Shown here piece by piece: positions 59,263 to 64,000 of a DNA stretch of 64,000 bases. Numbering within the stretch: the stretch's first letter is position 1; each line of letters opens with the position of its first letter. The stretch covers positions 6,905,501-6,969,500 of the forward strand of contig NZ_CP125098.1 in the NCBI RefSeq assembly GCF_030020805.1, given 5' to 3'. The notes beneath the pieces are model-generated. The model was not told where the DNA came from. It searched no databases and was given only the letters and a program-made list of their open reading frames with translations. Origin of the DNA: Paenibacillus sp. RC67 (GTDB taxonomy: Bacteria > Bacillota > Bacilli > Paenibacillales > NBRC-103111). The position numbers and the translations under genes are program-made.

Positions 59263-61836
59263 TTAATCCTGCACGATAAAATGCAGCTTAGGCACACCAC
59301 CTATTGCCTGATGCTTTAAACAAATCTTATCCGGCAGCGATATCTCGACTGGGGTCGACTTTTTAAACCAACCGAGCCAGGATGATTTCTTATTTTGTTG
59401 ACGCAATTCTTGCACGTACGAAGCATATTCCGTATGGTCCGGCTCCTCCCGACATGCTTCCTCGGCATACGATAGCGCATTAGCCAGCTGGCCCGTTTTG
59501 AAATAGGCAGCACTTAAATAAATGCTTATCTCCTCACGGTATCCCATCCGATATGCCCGCTCCAAGTCTTCAATGCTTTCCTGAAACAACCGGAGATGAT
59601 AATGGGCGATACCGGAGTAAAACCATACCTTAATGGCGTCGTCATCCTCTATTTCCTCCCCCTGCCATTCCATGAACGCTTTCGCCATGATAAGTACATC
59701 CCGCCACATGTTCATATTCAAAAAGTAGGGAATGCTTTCGAGAAGAACCCAATGGTAGTACTCCCCATCATCCTGTGCCAGTCTTGTCATATAGTCTATA
59801 ACTTGCTTTTGTTCCTGCGGGTTGCCTTCCTTCAGCATCATATAGAGAGCCATTTGTGTGATGTCTAGATGATCTGGAAACTGTTCTGTGCCTTCCATAT
59901 AAACTTCCTTAGCCTTAGCCTCTTCACCCATCATCCGGTAAATATCGCCTTCCAGCACATAGCCGTCCGAATCGTTAAGCTCCTGTAATTTGCGTGTAGC
60001 TGCAAGAGCAGCTTCATAATCGCCCTTCAGACAAAGAGTTCCGGCACAATAATAGTAAATAACGGACTCATCGTACTCCCATGCCAACGCTTCTTCAAAG
60101 CATTGAATAGCCTGATCGTACTCCTTCATTTGCAAATGACAGAAGCCTTTACGAAACCAGGCTTGATTAAAATCATACTCATGCTCAACGACTACAGCAT
60201 GATCCTCGCAGGCCTCACGGTAGTTGCCCAATTCATAGTGGCATAGCCCCCTCAAGGAATAATGCATCCACTGGGCAGGCTCCATCTCAATGGCGCGGTC
60301 TGCACATTCGATCCCTTCGGTCCATTGCTCCAATTTCAAGCGAGCATGTGCCATCAAGCTCAGAGCCGACGCAGCATACGGATTCATTTCCAGTGCGAGA
60401 GACACGTAATGGATGGTGTCAGCAGGCTGATCGAGCTTGAGCAGCACCGTTCCAAGCGTTACGAAAATGTCGAAGCCATTGGCTCCTTCCGACTGAGCGG
60501 CTGTCCAAGCTTGATTTAGTACCTCGAGACTTACCTCCGCCAGATCGCGTTGGTACAGCGCTCTTCCCCAGAGCAAATACATTTCTGAGTCCAGCTCGAT
60601 AAATCGGCGAATAGACTCAATGGCTTCGCAGCAAGCCTCATATTGCTCCATATCGTAATACGATTGGGCAAGTGACATGTGGAGTTTGGCATCTTGAGGT
60701 GAGGCTATTACTTCCTGACGTATCGACTCGGCAAGCCGATTGTTCACTTCATACAGCCTGATACGGGAATCGAGATCGAACGGATGCTGCTCTATCGTCT
60801 GCTCCAGTAACAATTTGGCTTCGCTCAGCTGGTCATAGCCCAAATAACAGCGGGCAAGTCCATTCATAGCTTGGAGATGATTAGGCTCCCTCGTCAAAAT
60901 ATACTGATAATCGGCGAAAGCCTGCTTGAGGTTGCCCATCTGCAAAGAAATCGCACCACGATGAATAAACCCGTCGATATCGGCGGGGTAGACTTCAATA
61001 AGCCGGTTGTAAGCATCTAACGCTTGCGCGGGATAGCCTGCACGGATACTATAATTGCCTATCAAGCGCAGCAAATCGGGATCATCCTGGTACAGTTCCT
61101 GCGCTGCGGCCAAGCAGGATCCAGCGTATTCCAAGTCATCTCTGATCAAGGCGTGATGCGCCTCGGCCCTGAAATCAATGAACCGATCTAAATCTATGCC
61201 TGCCGAAACAACGAATTCGTAGCGCAGTTCCCAGGCCTTGTTCACTTCCATAAACAAATAGTCCACGAATCGCTCATCATAATGCTCGCACAGTTCTCGT
61301 TCCTGTTCCGTCCATAAGAAATAGTCATTCAGCACAACCCATATCGTCTTGGGCAAATGATGATGCTCCGTTAGAAAGTCCAGCATCCGGCGGCTCACTA
61401 TAGGCTTGAGGCTCAGCTGCCAGCCTAACTCATCGTCGAGCAGCTCCTTCCACACCTCCGTATTCGTCCTTGCTGCCGGATTCTCATAAATCCTCTCGAC
61501 TTGCTTCATAAATGCATCGGCAATCACATGAACATCGCTCTGTCTAACCGATTCCATGGCGGCAGTGATAGAACCGGCCTCATATAGTGAAGCGAACGGC
61601 TTCACTATTTCATGCACGATTCTCGTGTCCTTCGAAGAAACGGATGGCTCCTGTTCTGTGGCTTCCTTAATATATTTGGCTTCCTTAATGGCTTGATCAT
61701 AGGCTTCACGCAGCAGTTGAAAGGCTGCCGGATCGTCCTCGAGATGAACTATTTTTAATTTTTGGGCGTATGCGCGTTTAATGATATTCGTCTCAAGCGT
61801 TGGAGTAAGGCCCAGCAGCTCCCATATGCTCATCAT
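59263..61836 (-). CDS. Degenerate J-domain protein with TPR repeats
   Basis: Start placed at 61836 (AAAGGA upstream; three ATGs lie within nine bases). About 857 residues. N-terminal 70 residues resemble a J domain (IWELLGLTPTLETNIIKRAY, AFQLLREAYDQA), but the HPD motif that activates Hsp70 reads HLED, so cochaperone function is doubtful. Residues 230-810 are some 14 TPR units (such as AQALDAYNRLIEVYPADIDG). A scaffold or client-binding role is likely. The DUF1266 gene follows immediately. Confidence 0.8.
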   Translation of the reverse strand: MMSIWELLGLTPTLETNIIKRAYAQKLKIVHLEDDPAAFQLLREAYDQAIKEAKYIKEATEQEPSVSSKDTRIVHEIVKPFASLYEAGSITAAMESVRQSDVHVIADAFMKQVERIYENPAARTNTEVWKELLDDELGWQLSLKPIVSRRMLDFLTEHHHLPKTIWVVLNDYFLWTEQERELCEHYDERFVDYLFMEVNKAWELRYEFVVSAGIDLDRFIDFRAEAHHALIRDDLEYAGSCLAAAQELYQDDPDLLRLIGNYSIRAGYPAQALDAYNRLIEVYPADIDGFIHRGAISLQMGNLKQAFADYQYILTREPNHLQAMNGLARCYLGYDQLSEAKLLLEQTIEQHPFDLDSRIRLYEVNNRLAESIRQEVIASPQDAKLHMSLAQSYYDMEQYEACCEAIESIRRFIELDSEMYLLWGRALYQRDLAEVSLEVLNQAWTAAQSEGANGFDIFVTLGTVLLKLDQPADTIHYVSLALEMNPYAASALSLMAHARLKLEQWTEGIECADRAIEMEPAQWMHYSLRGLCHYELGNYREACEDHAVVVEHEYDFNQAWFRKGFCHLQMKEYDQAIQCFEEALAWEYDESVIYYYCAGTLCLKGDYEAALAATRKLQELNDSDGYVLEGDIYRMMGEEAKAKEVYMEGTEQFPDHLDITQMALYMMLKEGNPQEQKQVIDYMTRLAQDDGEYYHWVLLESIPYFLNMNMWRDVLIMAKAFMEWQGEEIEDDDAIKVWFYSGIAHYHLRLFQESIEDLERAYRMGYREEISIYLSAAYFKTGQLANALSYAEEACREEPDHTEYASYVQELRQQNKKSSWLGWFKKSTPVEISLPDKICLKHQAIGGVPKLHFIVQD

Positions 61837-61857
61837 GCTCATTCCTTTCCATTTATC

Positions 61858-61911
61858 AGTTAAGGAACTGCGGAAAGCCCTAGTGTAACGGCAAGCGCTG
61901 TTCCTTCAACT
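61858..61911. repeat. Inverted repeat before the J-domain/TPR gene
   Basis: AGTTAAGGAAC (61858-61868) and GTTCCTTCAACT (61900-61911) pair except at one base, closing a 31-base loop. It lies 22 bp upstream of the start; a regulator site or a 5' hairpin. Confidence 0.5.
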
Positions 61912-62055
61912 AATATCTATTACCTATATCGGAAAGGAATTAGCGATTTTAGATAGGACGAATGATAGAGGAAGTGGTGCTTACTGCTGCATAAACACGA
62001 CTTTTTTACGATTGCAGTGGGGGCTTAAAGGTAAAGGGGATTGCCTGAAGAAGGT

Positions 62056-62460
62056 TTAGCTTAGTTGGCGGCTGTTTTTATAAAAGCGAGGATGGAAATA
62101 GGATACCCGCTCCCGGTCCTCCGCTAACGTAAACACATCATCGCATCTGGAACAAGTTAATTCTAGGATATGAACAACTTCATGTGACGAGCCAGGGTTT
62201 TGACAGTGTCGGAAATGAAAAGCATTCTGGCATTTGATACATCTTACATTGCCCTGACAGGCCTCCTGAATGATTGCTACGCTTTCCGTAAGGAGTTCGT
62301 TTCTGATCCCTTCGTCAAGTCCCACCGTCAGCTCGCGAAGAATGGCAAGATGATATTTGAAGACAAAGAACAGCGGGTCTTCCTTCAGAGCAGCCCTTAT
62401 CCCGTCTGCAAACACAGCAGCTTCAATGGAACTCGGATTGTTAAAATCTCCTCTGGTCAT
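62056..62460 (-). CDS. Cysteine-pair (zinc-binding) protein next to CheY
   Basis: Start at 62460 (AGGGGTGATGC before ATGACC); 134 residues. The N-terminal 75 residues are helical (SSIEAAVFADGIRAALKEDP, FKYHLAILRELTVGLDEGIR). CIKC and CSRC at about 88 and 116 probably hold one zinc. No family recognised. It follows the CheY gene by 44 bp on the same strand, so a signalling role is possible. Confidence 0.6.
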   Translation of the reverse strand: MTRGDFNNPSSIEAAVFADGIRAALKEDPLFFVFKYHLAILRELTVGLDEGIRNELLTESVAIIQEACQGNVRCIKCQNAFHFRHCQNPGSSHEVVHILELTCSRCDDVFTLAEDRERVSYFHPRFYKNSRQLS

Positions 62461-62504
62461 ATGCATCACCCCTACAGTCTTTCTCCGGCCCAATTTCCAA
62501 ACTA

Positions 62505-62864
62505 CTACACCATCATTTTACCGACAGCTTCTTCTATACGATCTCTTTGAATCGGTTTAACGACGAAGTCAGCCGCCCCGCTGCGGATCGCTTCAAGCAC
62601 CATATCCCTTTGGCCCATCGCTGAGCACATGATAATCTTGGCCTTGGGATGACGTCCTTTAATATGCTTCAAGGCCTCAATGCCATCCATCTCGGGCATC
62701 GTAATATCCATCGTAACGAGATCAGGCATCACTTTATCATACAGCTCCACGGCTTCTTTCCCGTTACGCGCTTCCGCCACCACATTCATTCCCATATCTT
62801 CCAGCATTCCACGCATGACCATTCTCATAAATGCCGTATCATCCACAACCATAACTGCAGTCAT
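62505..62864 (-). CDS. cheY: CheY-type single-domain response regulator
   Basis: 119 residues, just a receiver. Phosphorylation site D53 (VTMDITMPEMDG), acidic pair D8/D9, switch S81 (MCSAM) and K103 (VVKPI) all present. CheY-P binds the flagellar motor switch; no chemotaxis or flagellar gene is next to it, and single-receiver proteins of other pathways look the same, so the name is given for the type. The zinc-binding protein gene lies downstream. Confidence 0.85.
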   Translation of the reverse strand: MTAVMVVDDTAFMRMVMRGMLEDMGMNVVAEARNGKEAVELYDKVMPDLVTMDITMPEMDGIEALKHIKGRHPKAKIIMCSAMGQRDMVLEAIRSGAADFVVKPIQRDRIEEAVGKMMV

Positions 62865-62958
62865 CTTTCTATCGCACCTTTCAACAACCTGTTTACTATT
62901 ATTTAATCAGATCACGCTGAACAAAAAATGAACAGAGAGCGTGTGAGTTATCTATATA

Positions 62959-62993
62959 TAAAAAGAAAGCAGCCTCCCGAATGGGATGCTGCC
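62959..62993 (-). terminator. Terminator of the SARP-type response regulator gene
   Basis: Minus-strand GGCAGCATCCC-ATTC-GGGAGGCTGC followed by TTTCTTTTT. Confidence 0.8.
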
Positions 62994-63006
62994 CTCCATT
63001 GTATTT

Positions 63007-64000
63007 CTATTGAGCCGGTCGCTCCAATCTGGAGCCAAACCCTTTCCATTGCTCATACCACATAACGATCTTATCGTTAGGTAGTACATCCAGCTCCTCA
63101 AGCACCGAAGCAAGTCGCTTATACTGCTCTTCTACCGCCGTCCTCTCCTTCAAGAGGCTGTACAGCTGCATCAAAGCAAAATAGCTTTCCTCGTAATACG
63201 GATACTGCCGCTGCATGCGATGATATACCATCATCGCTTCGGTAAGCATTCCTTCACGGGTATAGTAGTCGCCCAACAGCAGCGCCTGCTGCAGCCACAA
63301 TGTCCGGAGACGCTGCCGCTCATTCTCCGCCCATAAATAATCACAATCGGCCATATAGTCTCCAGCATACATGTCCACAAGCTGCTGATGCTCTTGCAGA
63401 TTATCTGCCGAGACGATGCCTAGCGCGCGATTCGTTTGTTCCCATTCCTCCACATCGATACGCACTCTTGAGGCATCAAGTGCGTATCCTTCCTTAATGC
63501 TCAAGCTGCGGATTTCAATATCCGCCCCCATCCGCTTCAAGTCTTGGCGCACCTGATAAATCGTCGTGTACAGGTGCGTCTTCGCCTTCTCCATCTCAAA
63601 GTCGGGCCAGAGCAATTCGAAGAGCTCCCCTTTGCGAACCAGTTGGCCTCTATAATGAAGCAAGTAAGCGAACAGCTCCTGTGCCTTGGCGGTGCGCCAT
63701 TTCAATGTAACCGGCTCATTGCCCGGCAATTCGATTTGCATCGTTTGCAAGCATCGGATAAGCACGGAGCTGCTTTTGACCGATTGCTCCTGTTTCGAGC
63801 TGCTATCGACGGTTTGCTGAAGCCGCTGCACTGTTCGACTCAAACGTTCCCTCTGTATAGGTTTCATAACATAATCCAGCGCATTCAATTCAAAGGCCTG
63901 GACCGCATATTCGTCATATGCGGTGACGAACACGATTTCCACAGCCGGGCATACCTCCTGCATCAGCTCGGCAGCCCTCAATCCGTATATCTCCGGCATA
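63007..64000 (-). CDS. SARP-type response regulator (receiver, winged helix, BTAD), 5' end outside the window
   Basis: The gene runs off the right edge; 331 codons are seen. It begins inside a receiver domain (MPEIYGLRAAELM after the lost phosphorylation site, then FVTAYDEYAVQAF and DYVMKPI). Residues 100-185 are a winged helix like OmpR/SARP (KAQELFAYLLHYRGQLVRKG ELFELLWP region) and 190-325 a bacterial transcriptional activation (BTAD) domain of TPR type. Such regulators pair with membrane histidine kinases; the partner should lie to the right. Confidence 0.85.
   Translation of the reverse strand, partial: MPEIYGLRAAELMQEVCPAVEIVFVTAYDEYAVQAFELNALDYVMKPIQRERLSRTVQRLQQTVDSSSKQEQSVKSSSVLIRCLQTMQIELPGNEPVTLKWRTAKAQELFAYLLHYRGQLVRKGELFELLWPDFEMEKAKTHLYTTIYQVRQDLKRMGADIEIRSLSIKEGYALDASRVRIDVEEWEQTNRALGIVSADNLQEHQQLVDMYAGDYMADCDYLWAENERQRLRTLWLQQALLLGDYYTREGMLTEAMMVYHRMQRQYPYYEESYFALMQLYSLLKERTAVEEQYKRLASVLEELDVLPNDKIVMWYEQWKGFGSRLERPAQ

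Noticed and set aside
1..64000. tRNA, rRNA or CRISPR array
   Set aside because: No cloverleaf, rRNA core sequence or regular spacer-repeat array was seen by eye.

Overview
The window looks like chromosomal DNA of a Paenibacillus-type member of the Bacillales. Signs are strong AGGAGG-type ribosome sites with occasional TTG, GTG or CTG starts, LplA/B/C-like carbohydrate ABC importers next to AraC-type regulators with membrane sensor domains, an RsbQ homologue, CcpA (cre-like) sites, a Spo0A-type DNA-binding domain and a TraX-family protein. The organism is inferred from gene content; no rRNA, tRNA or CRISPR array was seen.

Layout. 0-7.6 kb: ArsR repressor and quinone-oxidoreductase-like gene (partial), IS110 scrap, ECF sigma factor with membrane partner, a cyclic-nucleotide-binding/PrsW-type membrane protease fusion, and an RsbQ hydrolase paired with a PAS-GGDEF diguanylate cyclase. 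7.7-18.8 kb: a large secreted glycosidase behind a cre site, then a carbohydrate ABC operon (two permeases, binding protein, a 34-codon ORF, FAD oxidoreductase) with a membrane AraC regulator; the same 33-bp motif lies before the regulator and the operon. 19-40 kb: an accessory, generally AT-richer island of broken and chimeric genes. It holds two duplicated divergent HTH/partner units, a nonsense-interrupted retropepsin-like protease, restriction remnants (McrB N-domain, DUF6602, Mrr-like), a tyrosine-recombinase-like protein fused to an Abi_C/HEPN domain, serine-recombinase debris, an intact IS4-family element with target duplication, a strongly structured putative RNA, and an LCAT-like lipase next to a small membrane protein.

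40.6-52 kb: a catabolic cluster on the minus strand: GntR regulator, AtuA-family protein, DUF4387 protein, AraC regulator, sugar-type ABC importer, two ADP-ribosylglycohydrolase-family enzymes and a ribokinase. Import, removal of a ribose moiety and phosphorylation of the sugar would be a coherent route. Two near-identical palindromes suggest GntR control. 52-64 kb: copper-amine-oxidase-type stalk domain protein, small lipoprotein, TraX, a hisD preceded by a histidine leader peptide and a complete set of alternative hairpins (a ribosome-mediated attenuator), a Spo0A C-terminal domain protein without receiver, a second sigma factor with partner, a J-domain/TPR protein with a DUF1266 protein, CheY, and a SARP-type response regulator running off the right edge.

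Most attractive for follow-up: the hisD attenuator (55850-56021), the recombinase-like/HEPN fusion (29282-30916), the double cNMP/PrsW/zinc-ribbon protein (2919-4769), the structured RNA (35650-35890) with a 39-codon membrane ORF, and the lipase/membrane pair (36911-40109).
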